Assembly (NCBI RefSeq): GCF_003626695.1
Contig: NZ_RBAH01000008.1
Span: forward strand, 216,043-280,042
Source of the DNA: Paenibacillus ginsengarvi
Lineage (GTDB): Bacteria > Bacillota > Bacilli > Paenibacillales > NBRC-103111
Length of the DNA stretch: 64,000 bases
Reading direction: 5' to 3'
The notes under the pieces: generated by a model
What the model saw: only the letters and a program-made list of their open reading frames with translations
What the model was told of the DNA's origin: nothing
Database searches by the model: none
Made by a program: the position numbers and the translations under genes
Shown: positions 1 through 7,741 of the stretch, in pieces
Layout: the number at the start of each line of letters is the position of its first letter
Numbering within the stretch: the stretch's first letter is position 1

Positions 1-198
1 GGTATGAATCTGGACAGCGACGCACCCGGGAGGGAGCATAACGGGATTCGCAATGTACGAGAACGGATACAGCTCTATTTCGGCGACCGTTATGGGGTTC
101 GCTTGTTCAGCGAACTGGGTCAAGGGACAAGCGTGACGCTCCATATGCCCAAGCAAACCGAGGAGCCGGCACAACGCATCGGGGGGGAACCGGCATGA
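1..198 (+). CDS. Sensor histidine kinase, YesM-like, C-terminal end (5' truncated by window)
   Basis: This is the last 65 codons of a gene that begins before the window. The residues GIRNVRERIQLYFG followed by a GQGTSVTLHMP segment match the end of the HATPase_c domain of YesM/LytS-type membrane histidine kinases: the last ATP-lid helix, then the G2 glycines. The family senses extracellular signals and phosphorylates a partner regulator. Its stop overlaps the next start by 4 bases (ATGA), so kinase and regulator are translationally coupled. The transmembrane and sensor parts lie outside the window. Confidence 0.9.
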   Translation, partial: GMNLDSDAPGREHNGIRNVRERIQLYFGDRYGVRLFSELGQGTSVTLHMPKQTEEPAQRIGGEPA

Positions 199-1799
199 TC
201 AAGGCTGTCATTATCGACGACGATATGACGACCGTACAAGGACTGACGCGATCGGTCCGATGGGAGCAGTTCGGCATTCAGGTCGTTGGCACGGGGAAAA
301 ACGGCAAGGAGGGGCTTGAGCAGATCGAGGCCCACCGGCCGGACATTATTTTGACCGATATTTTCATGCCGGTTATGAACGGCATCGATATGTTGAAGGA
401 GCTGCGCGAGGCGGGAAATGCGGCGGAAGTGATCATTTTGAGCGGCTATGAGGATTTCAAGTACGCCCAGTCCGCGGTGAAGCTTCGCGTTAACGATTAT
501 TTGTCGAAGCCCGCCACGCTTGACGAGATCGAGCGCGTTCTTCAGGATGCCGTGAATCAAATAACGAAGCGGGAAACGGCAGAGAAGGAAGACAGGGAGC
601 TGCGCGAGCTGCTGACGTTCCATAAACCGACGACGCGGCGGCAGCTGTTCAAAGGACTGCTGGAGCCCGGCTTTACCCAATCCGGCTTTTATCGCAAAGT
701 GACGGACTATTTGCAGCTCGATTTCTCGGGGCAGTCGTATACGGTCGTCCTGATCGAATTTTTCGTGGGGCGCGAGCGTACTTCGTACCGGCCAAACGAT
801 CTGGCTCTGTTCGCCTACGCTGTGCAAAATATTGTGAATGAGCTTGCCGATCATAAGGATGGCGTCTACGTTGCGGATCTTCAGCGCAATCTGCTGTCGG
901 TCATCGTCGCGGCGCCTTTCCATGCGAAACGGGATAGAGCCCGGCAAAAAGCGGTGCAGGTGGCGCAAGAGCTGTTAGAGCATGTGCGGGATTACTTGAA
1001 GCTCCAAGTATGGGCGGCGGTCGGTCCGGTTGCGGAGCATGTCGGCGATATTCCGAAGTCTTACGCAGTCGCGGTAGATCTGCTCGCCAGCCGGGATCGC
1101 GTGTCGGACAAGCAGCTTCTGCTCCAGGAGGACGTGCGGGAGCTGGCCCGGACCGTGCCGCGCCGGCCGATCGAGACGTACCAGGCGCTAGTTGACGCGG
1201 TCGTGCTCGGACAACAGGAGCAGGTGACGGCTTGCATCGAGGAGCTGACCGCCTTCCTGCGGGAGAGCAGTCCGAGCATCGGCGAGCTGAGGGAGTGTGC
1301 GATCGATATCGTCGGCATTTTGTCGCTAGCGCTGCATGAGAACGGCCTGCATCTCGAATCGTTTCGCGCCGACGTGTCCATGTACAAGGAGCTGGAGCTG
1401 TTTTGCGGGGTCGCGGATTTTACCGGCTGGCTTGGCGATCTGCTGGTTCCCATATGCAGGACGATGGACGAGAGGAGCTCGCAGAAGCACCGCAAAACGA
1501 TCGATTTCATCAAACGGTACGTACAGCAGCATTATGCGGAAGATATTACGCTCGACCTCATCGCCGAGAAAGTGTATTTGACCCGCAACTATTTAAGCCA
1601 AATTTTCAAGCAGGAAACCGGCGAAAACTACAACAGTTACTTGACGCGTTTCCGTATGGAAAAAGCGAAGGAGCTGCTGCTGTCCGGCAACTACAAAGTG
1701 TTCGAAATCGCGCAAATCGTCGGTTACAAAAACAATGCCTACTTCAGCCAGCTGTTCAAAAAGCATACCGGCTCGTATCCGTCCGAGCTGAATAAATAA
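195..1799 (+). CDS. YesN-like response regulator with AraC DNA-binding domain
   Basis: A 534-residue transcription regulator. The N-terminal receiver domain (about 1-120) has the acidic pocket D8-D10, phosphoacceptor D55 in the TDIFMP motif and the conserved lysine in LSKPA. A long linker follows, then a C-terminal AraC-type double helix-turn-helix (about 435-534) with the YFSQLFKKHTG signature. It is the cognate regulator of the preceding kinase. Genes of this pair normally control an adjacent sugar ABC transporter, and here the next gene is a solute-binding lipoprotein, which is the likely target. The start overlaps the kinase stop. The length is typical of the family. Confidence 0.95.
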   Translation: MIKAVIIDDDMTTVQGLTRSVRWEQFGIQVVGTGKNGKEGLEQIEAHRPDIILTDIFMPVMNGIDMLKELREAGNAAEVIILSGYEDFKYAQSAVKLRVNDYLSKPATLDEIERVLQDAVNQITKRETAEKEDRELRELLTFHKPTTRRQLFKGLLEPGFTQSGFYRKVTDYLQLDFSGQSYTVVLIEFFVGRERTSYRPNDLALFAYAVQNIVNELADHKDGVYVADLQRNLLSVIVAAPFHAKRDRARQKAVQVAQELLEHVRDYLKLQVWAAVGPVAEHVGDIPKSYAVAVDLLASRDRVSDKQLLLQEDVRELARTVPRRPIETYQALVDAVVLGQQEQVTACIEELTAFLRESSPSIGELRECAIDIVGILSLALHENGLHLESFRADVSMYKELELFCGVADFTGWLGDLLVPICRTMDERSSQKHRKTIDFIKRYVQQHYAEDITLDLIAEKVYLTRNYLSQIFKQETGENYNSYLTRFRMEKAKELLLSGNYKVFEIAQIVGYKNNAYFSQLFKKHTGSYPSELNK

Positions 1800-1803
1800 G
1801 ATA

Positions 1804-1921
1804 ACCCCACAAAGTGGAGATTAGGCTTCGAAGCTGGGGGCTCCCCCGAAAGTAATAGGAGTAAGCTACGGAGGCTCACGTCACTTTCGGGGGAATCGAT
1901 TGTTCCAAATACTTTGCGGGG
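1804..1921. repeat. Nested inverted repeats after the response regulator
   Basis: An inner perfect 11-bp inverted repeat (CCCCCGAAAGT at 1843-1853, ACTTTCGGGGG at 1883-1893) lies inside an outer imperfect one (CCCCACAAAGT at 1804-1814, ACTTTGCGGGG at 1911-1921, one mismatch). The four arms share the pattern CCCC..AAAGT, so they also resemble each other. No T-run follows the inner stem. It could be an mRNA 3' structure or an insertion relic; its function is unknown. Confidence 0.5.
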
Positions 1922-1947
1922 AGCCCAGAAACTTATAAATTCTAGGC

Positions 1948-1980
1948 CGCTTCTTTTCGCGAAGAAGCGTTTCTTTTTCT
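1948..1980 (+). terminator. Intrinsic terminator after the kinase/regulator pair
   Basis: A perfect 8-bp stem (CGCTTCTT / AAGAAGCG) with loop TTCGCG, followed by a T-rich tail (TTTCTTTTTCT). It separates the two-component operon from the solute-binding gene that starts at 2099. Confidence 0.8.
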
Positions 1981-2098
1981 CTATCCCGCACAATCCGTAA
2001 TTTTTAATAGAGATTGTAGATTTGTCTTATTTTTAAAAAAATCGCCGATTCTATAATAAAAGGTGTAGGAAAGAAATCACCAGAGGGGTGTATGCATA

Positions 2099-3451
2099 AT
2101 GAGGAGACAGAATCGGTCCACACGGCGATTACTAGGTTCGGTTATGGCGGTAACGGTATTAGGGGGCTTGCTCGCAGGCTGTGTGCCGACGGAAAAGAAA
2201 AGCAGCGATCAACCCGCCGCCGGCTCGACCAATTCGGAAGCGCTTCAAAATGTGGAGCTGCGGTTTGCGTGGTGGGGTAGCCAGGGCCGGCACGACCGGA
2301 CGCTGAAAGCGATCGAGAAATTCCAGCAGCTTCACCCGAACATCAAAATCAAGCCGGAATATACAAGCTTCGACGGGTATTGGGAAAAGCTGTCCACGCA
2401 GGTCGCCGGCAGCAACGCGCCGGATTTGATGCAGATGAGCGTTCTTTACATTAAGGAATATTCCGACCGCGGCGTGCTTGCCGATATGACTCCGTATGCG
2501 AACAAAGAAATTCGCATCGCCGATCTGAACAAGGAAGTCATAACGGGTCAAGGCACAATCGGCGGCAAACTGACCGGGCTGCCGGTATCGGATAACGCGA
2601 ACGTGCTCATTTACAATAAAGAAATGTATCAGCAGGCCGGCATCGAGCCGCCGAAGCTGGATATGACGTGGCAGGAGTTTTTCGATAAGGCGCGCGAAAT
2701 CAAGGCGAAGCTCGGCGACAAAGTGTACGGTGCGTTCGATATGTCGGCGTCGCTGGAAGCGTTCATGTATTACGCCTTCTCGGTCGGGGATACGATGTAC
2801 AAAGGCAACAAGCTCGGCTATAACGATCAAACGTTCCGCAACTGGCTGAAAATGTGGGACGATGCCCGCAAAGAAGGGACCGTGCCGACTGCCGCAATGA
2901 CGGCTTCGTTTTTGCCGCTTGGCAACTTCGATCCGAACAAGGACGCGCTTATGCGAGGCATCGTGCCGATCATCGGCCCGCAATTTACGGCGACATTCCC
3001 GGCGTATGAGAACGTCATGAAGGACAAAATCGACATGGTCTCCTTCCCGAAGGATAAGATGAGCGGAGGCGCGCTGCTGCCCGCCATGCTCCTGTCGATG
3101 TCGGCCAAATCGAAGCATCCGAAGGAAGCGGCGATGTTTGTGGACTTTTTCCTTAATTCGCAGGAAGCCGCCGACGTGCTCGAAATCGAGAGAGGACTGC
3201 CGGAAAACAAAAAAATACTCGAATATTTGACCCCGCGATTTAACGATCGCGACAAAAAAATGGTGAAGATGCTTGAGCATGTGACCAGCAGTAAACCAAG
3301 CATGTACGACGGCGGGCCGAAAGGAACCGGCGAGGTGACCAAGCTGTTCGAACAAACGGTGCAAAAGCTGCAATTCGGCAAAGCATCCATCGACGATGTC
3401 GTCGCTGAATTCCGCAAAGAAGCCGATAAAATTTTCGAGAAAAACAACTAA
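2099..3451 (+). CDS. ABC transporter extracellular solute-binding lipoprotein (sugar type)
   Basis: A 450-residue lipoprotein. A basic N-terminus and hydrophobic segment end in the lipobox LLAGC (Cys at about 28), then come a Ser/Asp-rich tether and a family-1 extracellular solute-binding domain (VELRFAWWGSQGRHDRTLKAIEKF at the start, with the typical APDLMQMS segment). It should capture a sugar or oligosaccharide outside the membrane. A TATAAT at 2052-2057 could be its -10 box, but I see no good -35. The ribosome site GAGGGGTG lies 10-15 bases upstream. No permease genes are adjacent, so the membrane partner must be elsewhere. An upstream YesM/YesN pair and a downstream oxidoreductase suggest a sugar-responsive locus. 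Confidence 0.92.
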   Translation: MRRQNRSTRRLLGSVMAVTVLGGLLAGCVPTEKKSSDQPAAGSTNSEALQNVELRFAWWGSQGRHDRTLKAIEKFQQLHPNIKIKPEYTSFDGYWEKLSTQVAGSNAPDLMQMSVLYIKEYSDRGVLADMTPYANKEIRIADLNKEVITGQGTIGGKLTGLPVSDNANVLIYNKEMYQQAGIEPPKLDMTWQEFFDKAREIKAKLGDKVYGAFDMSASLEAFMYYAFSVGDTMYKGNKLGYNDQTFRNWLKMWDDARKEGTVPTAAMTASFLPLGNFDPNKDALMRGIVPIIGPQFTATFPAYENVMKDKIDMVSFPKDKMSGGALLPAMLLSMSAKSKHPKEAAMFVDFFLNSQEAADVLEIERGLPENKKILEYLTPRFNDRDKKMVKMLEHVTSSKPSMYDGGPKGTGEVTKLFEQTVQKLQFGKASIDDVVAEFRKEADKIFEKNN

Positions 3452-3515
3452 GGTTAAGCGCGCTTTCAAGCGGAACGCTGCCATAACTTGCGCCAGTAAG
3501 GGGGAAATATCCGGC

Positions 3516-4526
3516 ATGAGCGAAAGACAGTTTTCCGTCATCGGCTGCCAGCATGCGCATATCGGGATTTTTATCGACGAAATGCTGAAGCTGGGCTATA
3601 GCTGCGCGGGCATCTATGAAGAAGAAGGGTGTGAGCTGCCCCGCACTTTGGCGGATCAGTACGGAGTTCCTCTTACTCGAAATAAAGAGGAGCTGCTCGG
3701 CGAAAACGTCGCCTTCGTCGGCTGCTCGGCGATCAACAGCGACAAGCTCGACGTCATCGAGCTGTGCGAAAGCCGGGGTAAGCACGTGATGGTGGACAAG
3801 CCGGCGGCGGTTAGCCGCGAAGGGCTGGAGCGTCTGAAGGCGGTCGTGGAGCGAAATCGTATCCAGATCGGCATGCTGCTGACCGAGAGATTCCATCCGG
3901 CGATCTACACCGTCAAGAAACAGATCGAGAAAGGAGCGCTCGGGGACATCGTGACGATCGGCATGCGGAAGCCGCACCGGCTGAATGCCGCTTCCCGCCC
4001 GGAATGGTTTTATTCCAAAAGGCTGTCCGGCGGCATCCTGATCGATCTGCTCGTTCACGACTTCGACCTGCTCCGCTGGCTGACCGGCAAGGAACTCGTA
4101 ACGATCGGCGGATATGTAGGGAAAACGATTATGCCCGAGCATCCGACGTTTTACAACTCGGCGAGCTTGCAGGTGGTTTTGGAAGATAGCATCGTTGCCC
4201 AGCTGTATGCCGACTGGCATTCGCCGGTCGGGGGCTGGTCGTGGGGCGACGGCCGCATCTTCGTAACCGGAACGGACAGCTTCGTGGAGCTTAGGCTGCA
4301 CGGCGACCCGCTGGTCGGCCTCGATCCGGTCGTCATCCGTTCGACGAACGGCGAGTCCGTCGAATGCTTACCCGCGTTGGAGCCGCCCTGTACGATCACT
4401 CAGGATTGGCTGCGGCGGATCGGCGGGGAGGCGAGCATGATCACACACGACGATATCGTAAAAGCAACGGAGGCGACTATTCTCGCCGATCAAGCAGTAA
4501 CGTATTTGAACCGCTTTGAAGCATAA
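3516..4526 (+). CDS. Gfo/Idh/MocA-family NAD(P)-dependent oxidoreductase
   Basis: A 336-residue protein of the glucose-fructose/inositol dehydrogenase family. The N-terminal Rossmann domain contains the signature HVMVDKPAA (the family's E/D-K-P motif with catalytic Lys). The C-terminal sheet domain has GILIDLLVHDFDLLRW, which carries the Asp and His used in proton transfer. Members oxidise sugars, inositols or their derivatives at one carbon. I chose the ATG at 3516 because GGGGG lies about 11 bases upstream and because residues from there begin the Rossmann strand (FSVIGCQHAH); a longer reading from 3396 would overlap the preceding gene. It lies 64 bases after the binding protein and is probably co-transcribed, acting on the imported sugar. 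Confidence 0.88.
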   Translation: MSERQFSVIGCQHAHIGIFIDEMLKLGYSCAGIYEEEGCELPRTLADQYGVPLTRNKEELLGENVAFVGCSAINSDKLDVIELCESRGKHVMVDKPAAVSREGLERLKAVVERNRIQIGMLLTERFHPAIYTVKKQIEKGALGDIVTIGMRKPHRLNAASRPEWFYSKRLSGGILIDLLVHDFDLLRWLTGKELVTIGGYVGKTIMPEHPTFYNSASLQVVLEDSIVAQLYADWHSPVGGWSWGDGRIFVTGTDSFVELRLHGDPLVGLDPVVIRSTNGESVECLPALEPPCTITQDWLRRIGGEASMITHDDIVKATEATILADQAVTYLNRFEA

Positions 4527-4545
4527 GCAGTCGAATAGCCCATAT

Positions 4546-4588
4546 AAAAACCCGTATCCCCAGCTTTTGCATGGGGTTACGGGTTTTT
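4546..4588. terminator. Bidirectional terminator between convergent genes
   Basis: A 16-bp near-perfect stem: AAAAACCCGTATCCCC at 4546-4561 pairs with GGGGTTACGGGTTTTT at 4573-4588 with one mismatch. The T-run on one side and A-run on the other let it stop transcription from both directions, serving the oxidoreductase (+) and the LOG gene (-). Confidence 0.85.
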
Positions 4589-4606
4589 GCCGATTGTCAC
4601 GCCGAT

Positions 4607-5188
4607 TCAGGCGCGCGGAGCGGCGGAATACGTTTTGACGGATGGAGCCTCATAACGGGCAAACTGGTCGAGGATCCCGGAGGCGGTGTCGCTTGTTAGG
4701 ATCATGCCGCGGTATTTCGGCTGCATGAAGCCTTCCCGCTCCATTACCTCGAACATCGCCACGAGCGGGTCGTAATACCGGTTGACGTTCAACAGCCCGC
4801 ACGGCTTCGGATGCAGTCCGAGCTGTCCCCATGTGAACATCTCGAAGTATTCCTCCATCGTTCCGGGGCCGCCGGGAAGGGCGATGAAGGCGTCCGCCAA
4901 CTCGGCGATCTTCGCCTTGCGTTCGTGCATCGAGTCGACAAGCACGAGCTCGGTCAGCCCTTGATGCGCGATTTCGCGATTTTGCAAAAAACGGGGCAAA
5001 ATGCCGATCGCTTCGCCGCCCGCCTCCAGCACCGCATCGGCGACAGCACCCATCAGCCCTACGTTCGCTCCGCCGTAAACCAGCGTCAATCCGCGCCTGG
5101 CGAGCTCTTTGCCCAGCATTTTGGCGTTTTGTTTATATAGGGGGGAGGCTCCTTCGCTGGAGCCGCAAAAAACAGCGATTGTTTTCAA
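4607..5188 (-). CDS. LOG-family protein (TIGR00730; cytokinin-riboside-monophosphate phosphoribohydrolase type)
   Basis: A 193-residue cytosolic Rossmann-like protein. It carries the LOG motifs GGANVGLMG (39-47), MHERK (87-91) and PGGPGTMEE (105-113), which form the active site that hydrolyses a nucleoside 5'-monophosphate to base and ribose-5-phosphate in characterised members. In bacteria this family (YvdD-like) is common and the physiological substrate is often unknown. The length and all three motifs are normal. It is monocistronic, convergent with the oxidoreductase gene. Confidence 0.93.
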   Translation of the reverse strand: MKTIAVFCGSSEGASPLYKQNAKMLGKELARRGLTLVYGGANVGLMGAVADAVLEAGGEAIGILPRFLQNREIAHQGLTELVLVDSMHERKAKIAELADAFIALPGGPGTMEEYFEMFTWGQLGLHPKPCGLLNVNRYYDPLVAMFEVMEREGFMQPKYRGMILTSDTASGILDQFARYEAPSVKTYSAAPRA

Positions 5189-5274
5189 TTCCGGTCGCTC
5201 CTCTTCATGGATAACGTACGTTCCGTTGGCAGGAACGAATGTTTGCTATATTACTCTATCACAAATGATGAGGA

Positions 5275-5596
5275 TGTTGAAGCCGAGGCGTACCCCGATT
5301 ACATTCTCCATCTCCGGCGCGTACGGGCAGTCGGTGATGGCCGTCGTCGAAGCTGCGTATCTGTCTAACGAGACAGAGTCGGAGCAAACGGTTAACGCGC
5401 AGCTGCACGATTTCATCGTGAACTAATAAACTTTCGGACGAGTTACAAGCATCGCTAAACGCTGTCGCCTCGTCGAACTTGAACGCCGCGCTGACGAATA
5501 TCTCCACGAAGGGCGTCGACATCAATGCCGCCTTGCGCCAGGCGGCGGAAGCGACGAACAAGAAAAATCGAGGAAACGAGAGCAGCAGCGAAATAA
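5275..5596 (+). pseudogene. Relic of an ABC solute-binding protein C-terminus, two frameshifts
   Basis: Three frames join into one plausible protein end. Frame one gives SVMAVVEAAYLSNETESEQT and QLHDFIV up to a stop at 5424. One base out, the next frame gives TNKLSDELQASLNAVAS, then ALTNISTKGVDINAALRQAA and EATNKK. After an A-run at about 5569 a third frame gives KIEETRAAAK and a stop at 5594-5596. The tail resembles the C-terminal helix of the other sugar-binding proteins here (for example LRKATEETDKDIE at the end of the 7742 gene). The N-terminal two thirds are missing. From 5597 to 5700 nothing is recognisable. Confidence 0.6.
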
Positions 5597-5716
5597 GGAG
5601 TCGCTCCCGCTTTTGGCCCGTTATCCCCGCGATAACGGCTTCACAGCTTCTTATGGACAGGTACCCCAACCGGGTGCCTTGCTGTTTTCCGGAATTACTA
5701 TGATCCTAATCGTCAC

Positions 5717-5745
5717 AAAACGATCAAAATATATTGTAAAACGAT
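5717..5745. promoter_or_regulatory. Direct AAAACGAT repeats in the promoter region of the DUF2975/XRE pair
   Basis: AAAACGAT occurs at 5717-5724 and again at 5738-5745, 21 bases apart (two helical turns on one face). A possible -35 (TTGTAA at 5734-5739) with TAAATT 17 bases later overlaps the second copy. Because the downstream operon encodes a small XRE repressor, an autoregulatory operator is a reasonable inference, not demonstrated. Confidence 0.35.
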
Positions 5746-5816
5746 AAATGATGTGATAAATTCATTAATGTATTCTTTAATCGTTGAAAAAAAGTCCGTG
5801 TGAGGTGTATTTGGAT

Positions 5817-6293
5817 ATGAAACGGGGGACAACGCTTTTTTTGAAAGCAACCATTTTTCTAGTCGGTATTCCGATTGTGGCTTTATGTCTAATCGGGCTG
5901 CCTATGATCGTGAAGGAAGCGGCAGATTATTTTCCGGCCTACATGCTGTACCCCGTATTGGCGGGAATGTATATTTCGGCAGTGCCGTTTTTCATTGCCC
6001 TGTATCAGGCCTTCAGACTATTAGGCTACATCGACCGAAATATAGCTTTTTCGGAATTGTCGGTTGGGGCGCTGAAGAAAATTAAAAACTGCGCTATCGC
6101 GATTTGCATCCTGTATGTCGCAGTGCTTCCGTTCCTGTATCTCATGGCGGAAATGGACGATGCCCCGGGTCTTATCGTGATCGGACTGGTCATTTCTTTT
6201 GCTTCTGTTGTAATTGCAGTCTTTGCCGCTGTGCTTCAGAAGCTGCTGCAAACAGCCATAGATATAAAATCAGAGAACGATTTAACGGTCTGA
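5817..6293 (+). CDS. DUF2975 membrane protein
   Basis: A 158-residue protein with four predicted membrane helices (TTLFLKATIFLVGIPIVALC, YMLYPVLAGMYISAVPFFIA, AIAICILYVAVLPFLYL and LIVIGLVISFASVVIAV) and the DUF2975 pattern FRLLGYIDRNIAFSE between helices two and three. The ATG at 5817 has a GAGGTG site 10 bases upstream; an upstream TTG at 5784 is less likely. It is followed after 11 bases by an XRE regulator, a pairing common for DUF2975 proteins in Firmicutes (YoaS/YozG). Function unknown. Confidence 0.85.
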   Translation: MKRGTTLFLKATIFLVGIPIVALCLIGLPMIVKEAADYFPAYMLYPVLAGMYISAVPFFIALYQAFRLLGYIDRNIAFSELSVGALKKIKNCAIAICILYVAVLPFLYLMAEMDDAPGLIVIGLVISFASVVIAVFAAVLQKLLQTAIDIKSENDLTV

Positions 6294-6304
6294 GGTGAAT
6301 CGAC

Positions 6305-6514
6305 ATGGCGATCATAATAAACATTGACGTGATGCTGGCTAAAAGGAAAATGAGCGTTACTGAGTTGTCGGAGCGAGTAGGCATAACGATGGCCAACCTA
6401 TCTATATTGAAGAATGGAAAGGCCAAGGCGATTCGGATTTCCACATTGGAAGCGATATGTAAAGCCTTGGAATGTCAGCCCGGTGATATTTTGGAATACA
6501 GAGCTGACGAATGA
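6305..6514 (+). CDS. Small XRE/Cro-type transcriptional regulator (YozG-like)
   Basis: A 69-residue single-domain helix-turn-helix protein: LAKRKMSVTELSERVGITMANLSILKNGKAKAIRISTLEAICKALECQPGDILEY is the full Cro/CI fold, ending in the usual CxPGDIL(E) sequence. Its length and composition match the YozG-like family paired with DUF2975 membrane proteins. GAGGTG lies 8 bases upstream, and the gene is in one operon with the preceding one. It probably represses its own operon through the repeats at 5717-5745. Confidence 0.9.
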   Translation: MAIIINIDVMLAKRKMSVTELSERVGITMANLSILKNGKAKAIRISTLEAICKALECQPGDILEYRADE

Positions 6515-6620
6515 TCGAACTGCGTTTTACTTAAGTTTGAATTAATCACTCACGCTTATAGGGATTTCTATGATCGCCCTCTATTTGGCCAAGAAGGCTG
6601 AAAGGAGGGTGATTAACGTT

Positions 6621-6680
6621 ATGGTAAAAATCATAGAAGGCTATCGAAAAAAAGCTGCATTCCAACGTTGGCCAAAATGA
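6621..6680 (+). CDS. Possible 19-residue peptide ORF with a strong ribosome site
   Basis: AAAGGAGGGTGAT at 6601-6613 is a near-perfect Shine-Dalgarno sequence, 8-9 bases before an ATG that opens MVKIIEGYRKKAAFQRWPK and a TGA. The peptide is basic with no known family. The surrounding bases contain mirrored GATTTCTATGAT and ATCATAGAA stretches and two TTGGCCAA copies, so this could instead be the 5' end of a lost gene. Coding is inferred only from the ribosome site. Confidence 0.25.
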   Translation: MVKIIEGYRKKAAFQRWPK

Positions 6681-6711
6681 CCCGTGAAAGGCAGCTATGT
6701 ACGGTAATCCC

Positions 6712-7569
6712 TTAATGGTGACGATATTGCTTCGGCGTCATGCCCATCCGTTTTTTAAAGATGCTGCAAAAATAGTTAAAGTTCACCCATCCCGACTTTT
6801 CGCCGATTTCCTGGACCGATCCGCTTGTCGTTTTCAGCAGGATGCACGCCTGTTTGAGACGCCGATCCGTCAAAAACTCCATAATCGTCTTGCCGGTCGT
6901 CTGGCGAAATAAATGCGACGCGTAATTCGGTGAGATATGCACCGCTTGGGCTAACGCTTCGAGCTGAAAATCCTGCTCATAATTTTCGTCGATCCATCTT
7001 ATCATTTTCGCTACGGTCGGTGCGGCGGCCTGCCTTCTCTGCTTCGATACATTTCCCGTATTCCATAACGGATACAAGTAGTGAAGGATGGTTACGAGAA
7101 ACAGGGCATTGCCCTCCATCTGATTGCGGTAAGGATGCCGCTGCAGCCTTTCGTAGTTTTCTTGAAGAAACTGTTCGAAGCGCTTCCATTCCGGTACATA
7201 CTGCACTTGGGCCGTCGAAGTGTCGCTGCATATGTACTCATGAAATTCATGCAGCTGCGGGAACGCTTTCAGATTTTCGGAGAAATAGCTGGTTTCATAT
7301 TTGATCAGCGATCGGATATAAGGTTTTCCGGGACTGATCTGCATTTGCAAATAATGCGGCTGGTACGGCTTGAGGAAAATCAAAGTGCCGGGCTTTACTT
7401 CATAGATGCTTTGCTCCAGAATGAGCTGCCCGGACCCTTCATGTACAAAAATCATTTCAATACCGGGATGAAAATGAAACAGCTGCTTGAAATACCGGGA
7501 GTTGTTAAAAAACATATCGAGCTTAATCGGGGAGTCAATCAGAAATTGGCAATGTTCGAAAATCAACAT
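6712..7569 (-). CDS. AraC-family transcriptional regulator
   Basis: A 285-residue regulator. The N-terminal cupin-like sensor (about 1-150, with FHFHPGIEMIFVHEGSGQL and PGTLIFLKPYQPHYL) should bind a sugar, and the C-terminal AraC double HTH (about 185-285) has ISPNYASHLFRQTTGKT and the YFCSIFKKRMGMTPKQYR signature. The ATG at 7569 is chosen because GGAGG sits 6 bases upstream (TCGGAGGATTT); a longer frame to 7614 exists. It is transcribed divergently from the solute-binding gene at 7742 and probably controls it. Confidence 0.92.
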   Translation of the reverse strand: MLIFEHCQFLIDSPIKLDMFFNNSRYFKQLFHFHPGIEMIFVHEGSGQLILEQSIYEVKPGTLIFLKPYQPHYLQMQISPGKPYIRSLIKYETSYFSENLKAFPQLHEFHEYICSDTSTAQVQYVPEWKRFEQFLQENYERLQRHPYRNQMEGNALFLVTILHYLYPLWNTGNVSKQRRQAAAPTVAKMIRWIDENYEQDFQLEALAQAVHISPNYASHLFRQTTGKTIMEFLTDRRLKQACILLKTTSGSVQEIGEKSGWVNFNYFCSIFKKRMGMTPKQYRHH

Positions 7570-7683
7570 AAATCCTCCGATAACATTCGACGTATAATAT
7601 TGACATTTTACCATAACAAATCGTAACTTTCCTATACCGGATTTATGATATCCTCAAGTTGTGCGGCTTATATCGCATCAGGA

Positions 7684-7697
7684 AAAGAGCGCTTACA
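7684..7697. promoter_or_regulatory. Possible CcpA (cre) site
   Basis: AAAGAGCGCTTACA fits 12 of 14 positions of the cre consensus TGWNANCGNTNWCA, missing only the first two bases. It lies 45 bases before the solute-binding gene start, in the intergenic region shared with the AraC gene. Carbon-catabolite control of a sugar-binding protein would make sense, but the match is imperfect. Confidence 0.35.
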
Positions 7698-7741
7698 ACA
7701 ATTTCATCATATGCGCTCATTTAAAAAGGGAGGCGTAGAGA

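Noticed and set aside
3396..3515. Extended N-terminus for the Gfo/Idh/MocA gene
   Set aside because: It overlaps the preceding gene and adds a Lys/Arg-rich stretch before the Rossmann strand; the ATG at 3516 has a good ribosome site.
2159..3541. 460-codon minus-strand frame
   Set aside because: Antisense to a clear solute-binding protein; His/Arg-rich composition, no known motifs.
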